Both the position numbers and the translations under genes were made by a program. The notes beneath the pieces are model-generated. The model saw only the letters and a list, made by a program, of their open reading frames with translations. It ran no database searches and was not told the origin of the DNA. A stretch of DNA of 64,000 nucleotides from Eubacterium sp. (lineage in GTDB: Bacteria; Bacillota; Clostridia; Lachnospirales; Lachnospiraceae): positions 62,001 through 126,000 of the forward strand of contig JAFZRN010000025.1 in the NCBI GenBank assembly GCA_017619835.1, given 5' to 3'. Of the stretch, positions 7,785 to 17,894 are shown one piece after another (position 1 is the stretch's first letter; every line of letters starts with the position of its first letter).

Positions 7785-8759
7785 TTGATTCTGGATAAGG
7801 GATACCAGACGCATACCAGTTATCATTGTTTGATTGGGTGTGTGGAAAATTATTGTATATATAAAAGTATTCCAGTAACTGGGGCGGATATATTTTTTTA
7901 TATCAAAGGATTTATGCTTAAGTATAAGAAAAGAGAAGATGATGGTTTTAATCTGTTTTCTTATCTGGATTATATAAATGGTCTCCCGGAATTAGGCATT
8001 GATTTTCCTCATGAGATTATTGGAGGCAATAATTCTGAAGTGAAAAATAAGCTTATATCTCTTGTGGAAAATGAGCAGATGATAATGCTAAAAATGGATA
8101 CTTCAAAGATTCAATACGATATCATTTTTTCTAGAAATGAACAGACTTTTCATAGTTTTAATGTAATAGCTTACGATTATGAAAATGATTCATTCTGCAT
8201 TAGCGACAGTTTCATACCTGCGTATGAGCCATTTTCCAAACAGCTATGGATTTCTTCAGAGGAGCTGCTTAATGCATGGGAAAATTGCAGAGAACTATGG
8301 ACTGTAAGATTTAACAATGAAATCAATTATATGGATTTATTTACTAAAGATAAGATAATTGAACAGCTCGAATGGTATCTCAAAGGAGGTATGAATGAAG
8401 AGTATTGTTTTGGTTTATCCTCTATAAGAAAATTAATATTGGATTTTGAAAAATCAATCCTAGATGGTTGGGATATTCAGAGAGTAATTGATTTGAATTT
8501 TCAGTTACGCGTAAATGGTTTTTATATGGGAAGAGAGTATCTTGCTTCATTTCTTAATCAGATTACTGAAGAAGAATTATTTAATGAGTTGATGGAGATA
8601 ATTAATCATTGGAAAAGGATAGGAATGTCTCTTACTAAATGTGTTATGAGAAAAAAAGAAGATAAGTTTATCCAAAGAATTCAGGAAATGAATTCTTTAT
8701 GTGATGCTGAAGAACAGGTGTTTAAAAAGATAATAAGAATACTTAAGGAAAATGTATAA
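7785..8759 (+). CDS. BtrH-like protein 2
   Basis: The 324-residue protein starts at TTG with a clear AAGGAG site 10 bases upstream. The N-terminus has the family pattern YHCLIGCVENYCIYK (residues ~13-27), with the first Cys a likely nucleophile. The middle has HSFNVIAYDYENDSFCISDSF, fitting the catalytic His and Asp region of BtrH N-terminal domains. The C-terminal ~150 residues are helical and unlike known domains. It sits between a BtrH-like gene and a carrier-protein gene, 2 bases before the latter, so a carrier-dependent transferase or hydrolase is likely. Confidence 0.65.
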   Translation: MILDKGYQTHTSYHCLIGCVENYCIYKSIPVTGADIFFYIKGFMLKYKKREDDGFNLFSYLDYINGLPELGIDFPHEIIGGNNSEVKNKLISLVENEQMIMLKMDTSKIQYDIIFSRNEQTFHSFNVIAYDYENDSFCISDSFIPAYEPFSKQLWISSEELLNAWENCRELWTVRFNNEINYMDLFTKDKIIEQLEWYLKGGMNEEYCFGLSSIRKLILDFEKSILDGWDIQRVIDLNFQLRVNGFYMGREYLASFLNQITEEELFNELMEIINHWKRIGMSLTKCVMRKKEDKFIQRIQEMNSLCDAEEQVFKKIIRILKENV

Positions 8760-8761
8760 AT

Positions 8762-9001
8762 ATGCAGGATGTAATTATAGATGTTATTAAGGAAATCTGT
8801 TTGATTGAATCAGATGAACCTATTTTTGATAAATACCTCAGAGCAGATCTGATGATTTCATCACTTGATTATGTGAAACTAGTAACATTGGTCGAAGATG
8901 AATTAGATGTTGAATTGCCTGACGATATATTAGTGGTAGAGGAAGATTTTAGGGTCAAAGACTTTATTGATCGTGTTAAAGCTGAATTGGGGGATTGTTA
9001 A
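8762..9001 (+). CDS. Acyl carrier protein 2
   Basis: A 79-residue acidic helical protein. Ser34 in LMISSLDYVKL is the likely phosphopantetheine site (SSL instead of DSL). Helix II (KLVTLVEDELDVELPDD) and the VKDFIDRV segment are typical of carrier proteins. Its stop codon overlaps the ATG of acyl ligase 2 by one base (TAATG), which couples the two and suggests that they are partners. Confidence 0.88.
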   Translation: MQDVIIDVIKEICLIESDEPIFDKYLRADLMISSLDYVKLVTLVEDELDVELPDDILVVEEDFRVKDFIDRVKAELGDC

Positions 9002-10440
9002 TGAATATTCTGGATATTTTATATATACGAAGAAATGAAAACCTATTAGCTATTAAACAGGGCCAGAGGGAAATTACATATAAAGACTTATGGAATAGAA
9101 TTGTAACATTGTCAAAAGTTGACGTAGGAAACAATGAAAATATTGGTATTTATATTGATAATTCTATTGAGTTCATTGTTGCATTATTCTCGATTCTTTA
9201 CACCGGTAAGGTAGCTACATTGATAGATGTATCAAGTAAGGCTGAAGATGTATTTGATGTTATCGAGAAATGTAATATTAGAACTGTCTGGTCAGTAAGT
9301 AAATTCGCTAAGGAATTAAACAAATTAGATAAAAAGAAAATAAATGTGCATTTTGCCGATGAGATTGAAAATTATGAATTAAAGGAAAATGAGTACTTCT
9401 CAGAAATGATCTTAGACAGAAGTGATGATGTAGCCGTTATAATCCCAACATCTGGAACCACATCAGAAAGAAAGTATGTTCAGTTAACTCATAAAAATAT
9501 ATATACGAATTTTATGGCTGTTAACAGATTATACAGACTAAAAGAAGGTGAAAGAAATCTTTTGTCACTTCCTCTTACTTCCATGTTTTGTTTGACTGTG
9601 GATCTTTTGGTTTCATTTTCAGCAGGAATGTGTGTGGTTATATATGAAGGGACATTTTCACCTAAAATCTTTTTAAGACAATTATATAGTGACAAAATTG
9701 ATTACTTTATAACTGTACCGGCTGTATTAAAAGCATTGTGTGCATTAAAAGACCGTGAATACTTCAAGGTGGATAAAATAAGGAGAGTGACTATAGGTGG
9801 TGAAAAGGCATCGCTATCAGAGTTAAATGAATTCTATGATGCTTTTAAAAATGCAGTAGTTATATATGGCTATGGTATGACGGAATGTTCACCGGTTCTT
9901 ACAACAACAACTTTGGATGATTATCGTGAAAAAAATGCTTCTGTGGGAAAAGCAATTGAGGATGTAAAAATAAAGATTGTTGATTCGGAAGGGAACATTA
10001 TAAAGAATAATGAAATTGGCGAAATAATAGCATCTGGCCCCAATATAATGAAAGGGTACTATGGGAAATCTGATTCCAATATTGTTGATGGATGGATAAA
10101 AACCGGTGATCTTGGGTATCTGGATGATGATGGTTATCTTTATGTTACAGGAAGAATAAAAAATTTAATAATCTCAGCAGGGAAAAATGTAAGTCCGGAA
10201 GAGGTTGAGACTACATTACTTAATTCCAGCCTTGTGTCAGATATAAGAGTCAGAGGAATTAAAAATGATGTTTTCGGTGAGATGGTAGTTGCAGATATAG
10301 TTTTATCGAATGGTGTAACTGTTGAGGCGGTAAAGAACTATTGTATAGATCACATAGCATCATATAAAATACCGAAAAAATTCTATGTATGTGAAAAGAT
10401 AGAAAAGAACAGCATGAATAAAATAGTGAGAAAAGTATGA
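9001..10440 (+). CDS. AMP-dependent acyl ligase 2
   Basis: A 479-residue ANL enzyme paralogous to the ligase at 5080. Motifs: IPTSGTTSERKYVQLTH (residues ~145-161), YGYGMTECSPV, TGDLGYLDDDGYLYVTGR and the late NSMNKIVR lysine region. The ATG at 9001 overlaps the preceding stop by one base and has GGGGG upstream, so it is preferred to a TTG six bases earlier. It probably adenylates an acyl acid and loads carrier protein 2. The two ligases share the non-standard P-loop TSGTTSxxKYVQL, pointing to gene duplication within the cluster. Substrate unknown. Confidence 0.88.
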   Translation: MNILDILYIRRNENLLAIKQGQREITYKDLWNRIVTLSKVDVGNNENIGIYIDNSIEFIVALFSILYTGKVATLIDVSSKAEDVFDVIEKCNIRTVWSVSKFAKELNKLDKKKINVHFADEIENYELKENEYFSEMILDRSDDVAVIIPTSGTTSERKYVQLTHKNIYTNFMAVNRLYRLKEGERNLLSLPLTSMFCLTVDLLVSFSAGMCVVIYEGTFSPKIFLRQLYSDKIDYFITVPAVLKALCALKDREYFKVDKIRRVTIGGEKASLSELNEFYDAFKNAVVIYGYGMTECSPVLTTTTLDDYREKNASVGKAIEDVKIKIVDSEGNIIKNNEIGEIIASGPNIMKGYYGKSDSNIVDGWIKTGDLGYLDDDGYLYVTGRIKNLIISAGKNVSPEEVETTLLNSSLVSDIRVRGIKNDVFGEMVVADIVLSNGVTVEAVKNYCIDHIASYKIPKKFYVCEKIEKNSMNKIVRKV

Positions 10441-12098
10441 GTGGACTGATCAGAAAATGGAATGAAAAGGTTTTCTTACATAAAGATCAGATGGCTATAT
10501 ACGGAGAAAGCGGAGGCTATTCATATAATGATTTGAATAGTTGGATTGATCAGGTGTCAGATAGAATAAAAAAAATGTCTGACCGTGAAGTAGTAGGCGT
10601 AATGATTGAAAACAGCATTGAATATGTTGTTTGTGTCATAGCGTCACTAAAAGCAGGCAAAGGCTTTGTTCCGATTGATATAGATTTTCCTGCTGATAGA
10701 AAAAAACATATTGTAGATGAATGTAAGCTGGATCTGATTTTATATAAAGAAGGTCAGGATATAAAAGAACAAAGGATTAATGGGATAGGTTGTACAAAAT
10801 TATATGATGATGAAATTGCGTACATTCTATACACATCGGGAACGACAGGTTCTCCCAAAGGGATAATAATCTCCCAAGACAATCTTGAAAATCTTATAGA
10901 ATGGTTTGGAAATCAATATAAGATTGATAAATCCAGTAAAATTGCTCAGCTCGCCAGATGTACATTTGACGTTTCTATTGAAGAGATATTTGGCTGCCTA
11001 TTTAATGGTGGAACATTATTTATTCCGCCACAATCAATAAAAACACATATTGAAGATATGAGAAATTATATTGAAAAAATGGGTATCAATATGATTCAGG
11101 GTGTTCCTATTATGATTAAGGAGCATTTCAGTGGTAAAGAGAAGATAGCGTGTCTTAAAACTATTATATCCGGAGGAGAAGCATTATCAGAAGAATTAAA
11201 GAATGACATTCTTGGTATTGGGTATGAACTATATAACAACTATGGACCTACAGAAACTACTGTTGATGCGTTAAGTAGTAGGTGTAATCTTAATGAACCA
11301 GTTAATCTTGGCAAAAGTATTCTTAATAGTGATTATGTTGTTTTGGATGATAACAACAATCCTGTTGAGAATGGTATGACAGGGGAACTCTGTATTCTTG
11401 GAAAAAATGTGGCAGTAGGATATATAAATGCTGAAGAAAATAATAATAGGTTTTGTTTGTATAACGGAGAAAGACTATATAAAACCGGTGATCTGGTAAA
11501 AATTGATAAAGACTTATTAATTTATATAGGTAGAAAAGACAGTCAGGTAAAAGTATTTGGCCATCGTATTGAATTAGAAGAGATAGAAAATGCTTTTTGC
11601 AAAGCTGCCGGTGTTAAATGCTGCGGTGCAACCGTCTTACAAGGGAATCGTATTACCATATTTTATGAACATGATCATGATGTGAATTCAGATTCCGTTA
11701 TGGATAGCCTTAAAGACATGCTTCCTCAATATATGCTTCCATACTCATTCATAAGATGTAAGGAACTGCCGGTTACAAATCATGGTAAATTAGATCGTTC
11801 AAAGCTGAAATCTCTTATATATGAGAATGATAATAAGAAACAAGAAAAGAGTTCATGCGATGAATTAAGTGAAATTGAAAGTGCGATCCTTTTGTTTGCT
11901 AAAGGGGCGCTGGAAGATGAAGCCATTGAGCTGGATCTGGATACTGAATTAATGAAGGTCGGAATGAACTCGATCAGTTTTGTAACCATGATCATTGATA
12001 TAGAAGATGAGTTTGATATTGAATTTGATGACGATTCTACTATTTCTGATTTTATTTCGTTCAGGGATATATCTGAATATGTTAGCAAAATGATATGA
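10437..12098 (+). CDS. NRPS-like adenylation-carrier didomain protein
   Basis: The 553-residue protein has a full amino-acid adenylation domain: LYTSGTTGSPKGI near residue 132, FDVSIEEIFG (A4, with the Asp usually contacting an alpha-amino group), NNYGPTETT, YKTGDLVKID, and GRKDSQVKVFGHRIE, ending with NHGKLDR (A10 lysine). A carrier domain follows, with Ser512 in GMNSISF. No condensation domain is present. It would activate and self-load an amino acid for transfer by another enzyme. It overlaps the previous gene by 4 bases (ATGA), so translation is coupled. Substrate specificity cannot be read with confidence; DltA-like D-alanine enzymes are also similar. Confidence 0.9.
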   Translation: MSGLIRKWNEKVFLHKDQMAIYGESGGYSYNDLNSWIDQVSDRIKKMSDREVVGVMIENSIEYVVCVIASLKAGKGFVPIDIDFPADRKKHIVDECKLDLILYKEGQDIKEQRINGIGCTKLYDDEIAYILYTSGTTGSPKGIIISQDNLENLIEWFGNQYKIDKSSKIAQLARCTFDVSIEEIFGCLFNGGTLFIPPQSIKTHIEDMRNYIEKMGINMIQGVPIMIKEHFSGKEKIACLKTIISGGEALSEELKNDILGIGYELYNNYGPTETTVDALSSRCNLNEPVNLGKSILNSDYVVLDDNNNPVENGMTGELCILGKNVAVGYINAEENNNRFCLYNGERLYKTGDLVKIDKDLLIYIGRKDSQVKVFGHRIELEEIENAFCKAAGVKCCGATVLQGNRITIFYEHDHDVNSDSVMDSLKDMLPQYMLPYSFIRCKELPVTNHGKLDRSKLKSLIYENDNKKQEKSSCDELSEIESAILLFAKGALEDEAIELDLDTELMKVGMNSISFVTMIIDIEDEFDIEFDDDSTISDFISFRDISEYVSKMI

Positions 12099-12118
12099 AA
12101 TAAAAAGGAAAAGTAATA

Positions 12119-13927
12119 ATGAAAGATTTTATTCAGAAAAAATATAATCTATTTCAAAATATTATATATGTTTTTAAAGGGGTAAAAGAACATAAACCCT
12201 ATATCATTGGTTTACTTTTCATATCGATGATATGTACGGTTGGATCACGCTTTGTTTGGCTTTTTCTTAGTAAATATATTATTGAATACATAATTGCAGG
12301 TATGCAGATTTCAGAATTGATTAAAACCGTTATAATACTTGTTCTTATTGGAATAGTTTGTAACATCGGTCTTAATGCTGTTAATTGCTGGCTGGATGCG
12401 GGTGCTTTTTATGTAAGACCTATGTTTATGCTCAGGCGTAATAAGAAGCATATGAATATGTCATATGAGAATCTTGAATTTAAAGAAGTACTGGATATGA
12501 TACAAAAATCCAGGAATGCAACCAGCTGGACGGAGAAGGGCGTTGAAGGAATCATTCGTTTTTCTGTAAGGTTTTTTTCTGATATATGCACATGTATCTT
12601 TGCCATGATTATCTTAGGTGTAGCATGTCCTGTAATGATAATAGTTGTTCTGGTAGTTGGAATAATATCATTTTTATTTACTGATTATGCTGCAAAAAAG
12701 GAAAAGTACCTGACATCCGATAGTGTTACTTATGAAAATAATAAAAACCAATACTTTAATGAGATAACACGTGACTTTGCCTATGGTAAAGATATTCGTT
12801 TATATAATTGTCAGAATGAACTTGTTGGTACTCAATATGAAATGAATTCTTTACTTCATAATAATGTTTGCAAAGCAAAAAAAATATGGATAATCAGCGA
12901 TCTGTTTAACTCATTTTTTGAAATGCTCCGTGAAGGAGTTATGTATCTGGTTCTGATCATTTCTTTTCTGCTTGAAAAGTTTGGTATGGATAGTTTTACG
13001 CTATATATAGGCTGTGTAAGAAATTTTGCTCAGGCGTTTCAGACTGTATTAACTGTATATTCACAGCTTCGTCAATGTAGTCGAGAAGTAAATGATTATA
13101 GAGCATTTGTTGATTTTTGTGATCAAGACACAGAGGTGGGAAGGGAAATTGAAGAAAATGATTCATATCTGATTGAATTTGAAAATGTTTCCTTTAAATA
13201 TCCTTCATCAGATAAGTATGCCTTAAAGAATCTGAATATTAAGATAGATCCATTCCAGAAACTGGCAGTTGTCGGTCTTAACGGAGCCGGAAAAACTACA
13301 TTTATAAAGCTGTTGCTTCGATTATATGAACCAACGGAAGGCCGCATTCTTTTGAATGGTGTCGATGTAAAGGAGTATAGCTTAAAAAGTTATTACAGTA
13401 TTTTTTCTCCTGTATTTCAGGATATGGAATGCTATGCTTTTTCTCTTGGTGAAAATGTTTCCATGCAGATTGATACCGATCGTGAATTGGCAGAAAAATG
13501 TCTTGCAGAAGTTGGGCTTGAAAACAAGCTTAATGAATGGAAAGAGGGTATAGATACTCCGATTCTAAAAATTTTAAATGAGGATGGAATTCTTCCTTCG
13601 GGTGGTGAAAAGCAGAAAATTGCTCTGGCTAGAGCTCTTTATAAGAATTCTCCAGTAGTTATACTTGATGAACCTACAGCAGCTTTAGATGCTTTGGCTG
13701 AAAATAAGTTATATGAGGAATTTGATAAGTTAGTAGATAAAAAAACTGCGATATATATATCTCACAGACTTGCGAGTACAAGATTTTGTGACGTTATAGC
13801 CATGTTCAAAGATGGTGAGATAATTGAATACGGTAATCACGATGTTCTTATGAAAAATCAAAAGGATTATTCGAAAATGTTTGAGATGCAGGCCCATTAT
13901 TACGTGGAGGACGTTGCTAATGGATAA
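12119..13927 (+). CDS. ABC exporter half-transporter A (permease-ATPase fusion)
   Basis: A 602-residue protein with an N-terminal membrane domain (hydrophobic helices near residues 23-45, 55-90, 150-185 and 270-295) and a C-terminal ATPase. Walker A GLNGAGKTT lies near residue 384, signature PSGGEKQK near 492, Walker B VVILDEPTA near 512, and the switch His in YISHRLAS. This is the lipid/peptide exporter type. An AAGGAAAAG site precedes the ATG. It overlaps the next ABC gene by 8 bases, and the two very likely form a heterodimer exporting the cluster product. The signature deviates from LSGGQ at Leu to Pro and Gln to Glu. Confidence 0.93.
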   Translation: MKDFIQKKYNLFQNIIYVFKGVKEHKPYIIGLLFISMICTVGSRFVWLFLSKYIIEYIIAGMQISELIKTVIILVLIGIVCNIGLNAVNCWLDAGAFYVRPMFMLRRNKKHMNMSYENLEFKEVLDMIQKSRNATSWTEKGVEGIIRFSVRFFSDICTCIFAMIILGVACPVMIIVVLVVGIISFLFTDYAAKKEKYLTSDSVTYENNKNQYFNEITRDFAYGKDIRLYNCQNELVGTQYEMNSLLHNNVCKAKKIWIISDLFNSFFEMLREGVMYLVLIISFLLEKFGMDSFTLYIGCVRNFAQAFQTVLTVYSQLRQCSREVNDYRAFVDFCDQDTEVGREIEENDSYLIEFENVSFKYPSSDKYALKNLNIKIDPFQKLAVVGLNGAGKTTFIKLLLRLYEPTEGRILLNGVDVKEYSLKSYYSIFSPVFQDMECYAFSLGENVSMQIDTDRELAEKCLAEVGLENKLNEWKEGIDTPILKILNEDGILPSGGEKQKIALARALYKNSPVVILDEPTAALDALAENKLYEEFDKLVDKKTAIYISHRLASTRFCDVIAMFKDGEIIEYGNHDVLMKNQKDYSKMFEMQAHYYVEDVANG

Positions 13928-15704
13928 GATTTTTTCATTAATTGGTTTCTTTTATAAGACAGCATTAAAAGAGCGTAAACATTATATTCATATCATAGTC
14001 AGCTACATTGTACTTTCTGCTATAGCTCCATTTATCAATATTGTGGTGCCAAAGTTCCTTATAGATGAACTGATGGGTACAAAAGATGCTAAAAAAATGA
14101 TGATATATGTATTTGTCATTATATTTGGCAATATGGTTTTTGCTATGTTAATGAGAGTATTAAACCAGACCAGATCTAAATATGAGGATTGGTTTGGACG
14201 CATCTTTGACATGAATTTATCTCATAAAGCTATGACTATGAAGTTTTGTCATACTGAAGAAGAGAAAACAATTGAAGCAGAAAGAAAGGCCGAGACTGGG
14301 ATGTCCTGGTACTCAGGTGGTATCAGAGGGCTATCGGATAGCATTATAGGAATTGCTGCTTCTTTAATTACTTTGGTAGGAGTTGTATTTATCGTAACTC
14401 GTGTTTCAGCATGGTTGATACTAATAGCTTCTGTATCAGTAGCACTAAATTCTATAGGTACATTCAAGATAAACAAAGAAAAGCAGTATGTATTCGAACT
14501 TACACCAAAGATCAATAAGTATTATTCATACATTTATCAAAAGGTAATAAATCGAGAATTTGCTAAAGAAATAAGACTTTTTGATGCTGAATCACTTATA
14601 GAGAAAAAGGCAATAGAGAATGCAAAACAACTGAATCAACTTGATAACAACTGTGCATCCAAATCTTTCAGATGGGGGATTCTCGGAACAGTCAGTCTGG
14701 CTCTGAATTATGGGATTTCTTATATATGGCTTGGCAGTAAAGCTATTAGAGGGGAAATTTCTGTGGCTGAGTTTGTAATGTGTATTACTGCACTTGAAAC
14801 TTTCAGTAATACTTGTCTTACGTCTATCATTCAGAATATTCAGGCACTTCTTGTTAAATGTTTCTTTATGGCAGCGTATGCTGGTTTCTTAATGATAGAT
14901 GATGATGTAAAGACAGGAACTGACAAAGTTGATTTTGATAAAAATCATGAGATTGAATTTAAAAATGTTTCCTTCTGTTATCCCGGTTCTGAGGATTATG
15001 TTTTAAAAGATATAAATATAAAGATCAGAGATGGAGAGAAGCTTTCTATAGTCGGAATGAACGGAGCAGGAAAGTCTACATTTGTTAAGCTGATTTGTCG
15101 TTTGTATGACGTTTCTGAAGGTGAAATACTCCTGGATGGGAAGAATATTCAGGATTATGACTATGATGAATACAAGAAGTTGCTATCAGTAGTATTTCAG
15201 GATTTTAAACTATTCAGTTATTCCATTGACAAGAATATTCAGATCGGGACTGAAGGATCAGGTGATTTGAATGAATCATATCGCTTGAGTGGTATTGATG
15301 ACTGGGTAAATTCTCTTGAGAATAAAGGAGATACTAAACTTTATAAGAATTATGACAGCAGTGGTGTAGAACCTTCCGGAGGACAGGCACAGAAGATTGC
15401 CATAGCAAGAGCGGTTTATCATGATTCTCCTGTGATCATACTTGATGAACCAACTGCAGCGCTTGATCCAGTAGCTGAATATGAAGTATATAACCATTTC
15501 AATAGTTTGATTAATAACAGAACAGCAATCTATATATCTCATCGTTTATCATCATGTAAATTTTGTGATAAGATAGCGGTTTTTGATAATAAAAGCATAG
15601 TTGAATATGGAAATCATGATGAATTAATAAATAATAATGGACTGTATTCAAAGATGTATATGACACAGGCAAAATGGTATACGGAAAAAGACATCATTAT
15701 TTAG
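13920..15704 (+). CDS. ABC exporter half-transporter B (permease-ATPase fusion)
   Basis: A 594-residue partner of the preceding gene. Membrane helices occupy roughly residues 15-300. Walker A GMNGAGKST lies near residue 378, signature PSGGQAQK near 484, Walker B VIILDEPTA just after, and switch His in YISHRLSS. The ATG at 13920 has GGAGG 8 bases upstream and is preferred over an upstream in-frame TTG. The C-terminal 170 residues are about 85% identical by eye to the fragment at 1-513. As one of two overlapping half-transporter genes it is likely to form a heterodimer with the product at 12119. Substrate inferred only from context. Confidence 0.93.
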   Translation: MDKIFSLIGFFYKTALKERKHYIHIIVSYIVLSAIAPFINIVVPKFLIDELMGTKDAKKMMIYVFVIIFGNMVFAMLMRVLNQTRSKYEDWFGRIFDMNLSHKAMTMKFCHTEEEKTIEAERKAETGMSWYSGGIRGLSDSIIGIAASLITLVGVVFIVTRVSAWLILIASVSVALNSIGTFKINKEKQYVFELTPKINKYYSYIYQKVINREFAKEIRLFDAESLIEKKAIENAKQLNQLDNNCASKSFRWGILGTVSLALNYGISYIWLGSKAIRGEISVAEFVMCITALETFSNTCLTSIIQNIQALLVKCFFMAAYAGFLMIDDDVKTGTDKVDFDKNHEIEFKNVSFCYPGSEDYVLKDINIKIRDGEKLSIVGMNGAGKSTFVKLICRLYDVSEGEILLDGKNIQDYDYDEYKKLLSVVFQDFKLFSYSIDKNIQIGTEGSGDLNESYRLSGIDDWVNSLENKGDTKLYKNYDSSGVEPSGGQAQKIAIARAVYHDSPVIILDEPTAALDPVAEYEVYNHFNSLINNRTAIYISHRLSSCKFCDKIAVFDNKSIVEYGNHDELINNNGLYSKMYMTQAKWYTEKDIII

Positions 15705-15718
15705 TGAGGAAATGAAAT

Positions 15719-16708
15719 ATGAAAAAGTTGGAAATTGTTCCTTTTAGAAAATTCTGGCAGGACTGCTTTAATTGTATAGTTTATTCAATTATAGATTATG
15801 CGTTTCATGTACCGGATCTGTATTACTACAATAACATGTATAAGTATTTAGTTATAGATCATACTTTATATGATCATGAGAAGGAACTACATTATAATTC
15901 GATTGTTCCATGGACAGATAATCAATCAATATTTAATAAAATTACAAAAAATAATGAGGTGCTTGATAAGGAAAATCAAAAAGATGTTATACAGTACATT
16001 AAAGATAATATAGATAAGAACAGAATCGTTTTACCCGGTGTGGATCTATATTACTGGATTAAAGCCGGACTCCATTATCATCATAATCATTTTGAACATT
16101 TTTCGCTTATTATTGGATATGATGATGATACAGAAGAGGTTATCGTTCTGGATACAGGTGATGATATGTTTGCTGAATTCAGAGTCGAATATTGTGATGT
16201 TATTGAAGCGATATCTCATGCTAAAGAAATACCAACAGTAACTGCTGATATAGATTATGAAGCGGATATTAAGCTGTTTACAAAAGAAGAACTGGTTGAA
16301 TGTGCAAAAGTTCTTGTTAAATCAATAGATAAGGTTATTAGATTGAAAGATGATATATGGAATTTAGACGGTCTTTCTGATGAAGCTTATTATGAGCTAA
16401 TGTCTATTCTTCAGACACATACATTCAGTATGCAAAACCGTGCAAAAATTGATGCATATATGTTTAAAAACACATTTGAAGATGATCGTATTAATGGTAT
16501 ATCTCTTGGTGATACATTAACAGAACTTGCTACTAAATTTGGCAATATAAAAATGAGATGTGTTAAGTCTCTATATAGAAAGGAAACAATAAATGAAGTC
16601 CCTGTTGTAAAAGAGGGTGTATTGGAATTGATGGAAGAAACAAGAAAACTGTGGAACTTGTTTATTGAAAATAATGATCAGCTTACGATGAAATGTATCG
16701 AAGAGTAA
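15719..16708 (+). CDS. BtrH-like protein 3
   Basis: A 329-residue protein. The N-terminus has WQDCFNCIVYSI (likely catalytic Cys near residues 15-18). The central segment has VDLYYWIKAGLHYHHNHF, then HFSLIIGYDDDTEEVIVLD, which fits the His/Asp part of the BtrH N-terminal domain. The remaining C-terminal half is helical. By family knowledge, such domains act as acyltransferases on carrier-bound acyl groups or as peptidase-like hydrolases. It begins 14 bases after the ABC pair with a GAGG site, so it belongs to the same transcript. Confidence 0.7.
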   Translation: MKKLEIVPFRKFWQDCFNCIVYSIIDYAFHVPDLYYYNNMYKYLVIDHTLYDHEKELHYNSIVPWTDNQSIFNKITKNNEVLDKENQKDVIQYIKDNIDKNRIVLPGVDLYYWIKAGLHYHHNHFEHFSLIIGYDDDTEEVIVLDTGDDMFAEFRVEYCDVIEAISHAKEIPTVTADIDYEADIKLFTKEELVECAKVLVKSIDKVIRLKDDIWNLDGLSDEAYYELMSILQTHTFSMQNRAKIDAYMFKNTFEDDRINGISLGDTLTELATKFGNIKMRCVKSLYRKETINEVPVVKEGVLELMEETRKLWNLFIENNDQLTMKCIEE

Positions 16709-16740
16709 TATATACAATTGATTTATGGTTGAGATAAATA

Positions 16741-17769
16741 ATGAATGAGTATTATCTAAATCTTAAGAAAGAATATAACAAAATATATAACACTTTTTGT
16801 TATCAGAACTGTTTAAATATTCTTTTAGGTGGTTTGAATATAGAAAATCCTGAATATTACATAAATAAATCTATGTCTTTGATAGTTCATAAAACAGATG
16901 GTTTTGATCTTGATATTGAGTTTGGAATATATGCCAGGAGTTTATTGCCTAAATATGATAGTAAGGTAATCAGGTTGTTTCCTGAGAGCGATTATTTAAC
17001 GGTATTTAACGAAAACATAGATTATATACAACAGCATGATCCTATCATAGTAGGTGTAGATTCATTTCATCTTTCATATCTACCATATTTTCACAAAAGT
17101 CATGGAAGACATACCATAATAATGACTGGTTATGACAAAGTTAAGTCTGAGGTTGAAATTGTGGACTGGATGGAGCCTTGGTTTTATAGGGGCTATATTC
17201 CAGTCGATGAGTTCTTAAATGCCAGAAATTCATTAAATGAGTCAGATGGCGGAATGTTTGCTGGAAATCCTGTTATGAATAATTGGGCAAAAGTTATTGA
17301 TAAAAATGGCTGGGATGCTTCGTTAGATGAGATTATAAAATACACGTTAGATTTGTCATTACAGCAGTATTACTTTGCAGAAAATCATAATGATGCATAT
17401 TACGGTATAAATGCACTCGAGTATATTAAAGATATGATTAATTATTTGGAAGATCAGCCTGTTGATATTCAATCGATGTATTTGGATAAGCTACATAAAG
17501 GTTTTTTCAGAATTAATAGAAGAAGAGAGTTCTGGAAATATTTTCTAAGTTCAATCCATATATGTGAAGGGTTTGAAAATCCGGATCTGGTTATTCAAAA
17601 GCTTGATGAATTGATCGACTATAGTGAGAAATATATATATCGCCTTATTAAAAGTATAATGCGAAGGAAACCAGGTTATTCAGAGGATTTGAGTTTAAGG
17701 TTAAATCAAATGATTGATATGGAAAAAGAATTAGGAGGATTGTTGTATAGCTATACATCACATGCTTAA
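16741..17769 (+). CDS. BtrH-like protein 4
   Basis: A 342-residue protein and the clearest BtrH relative of the four. It has TFCYQNCLNILL near residue 19 with the probable nucleophile Cys, DSFHLSYLPYFHKSHGRH near residues 116-133, then IIMTGYDKVKSEVEIVDW, the canonical His...GYD...D pattern. The segment YRGYIPVDEFLNAR also fits the family. C-terminal half helical. Last intact gene of the first cluster; an eroded metallo-hydrolase gene follows. Function likely acyl transfer or hydrolysis of a carrier-bound or peptide intermediate; not proven. Confidence 0.75.
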   Translation: MNEYYLNLKKEYNKIYNTFCYQNCLNILLGGLNIENPEYYINKSMSLIVHKTDGFDLDIEFGIYARSLLPKYDSKVIRLFPESDYLTVFNENIDYIQQHDPIIVGVDSFHLSYLPYFHKSHGRHTIIMTGYDKVKSEVEIVDWMEPWFYRGYIPVDEFLNARNSLNESDGGMFAGNPVMNNWAKVIDKNGWDASLDEIIKYTLDLSLQQYYFAENHNDAYYGINALEYIKDMINYLEDQPVDIQSMYLDKLHKGFFRINRRREFWKYFLSSIHICEGFENPDLVIQKLDELIDYSEKYIYRLIKSIMRRKPGYSEDLSLRLNQMIDMEKELGGLLYSYTSHA

Positions 17770-17894
17770 CTATAAATATATTGTAGATAGAACCGGAGAA
17801 GAATATCCATAAAGAAGAGATTTTTGAGATGCTTTGTTGAAGAATGATTCGATAGAGATTTATCTTTTTGAAGATGCCGATAAAGAAGAATCCT

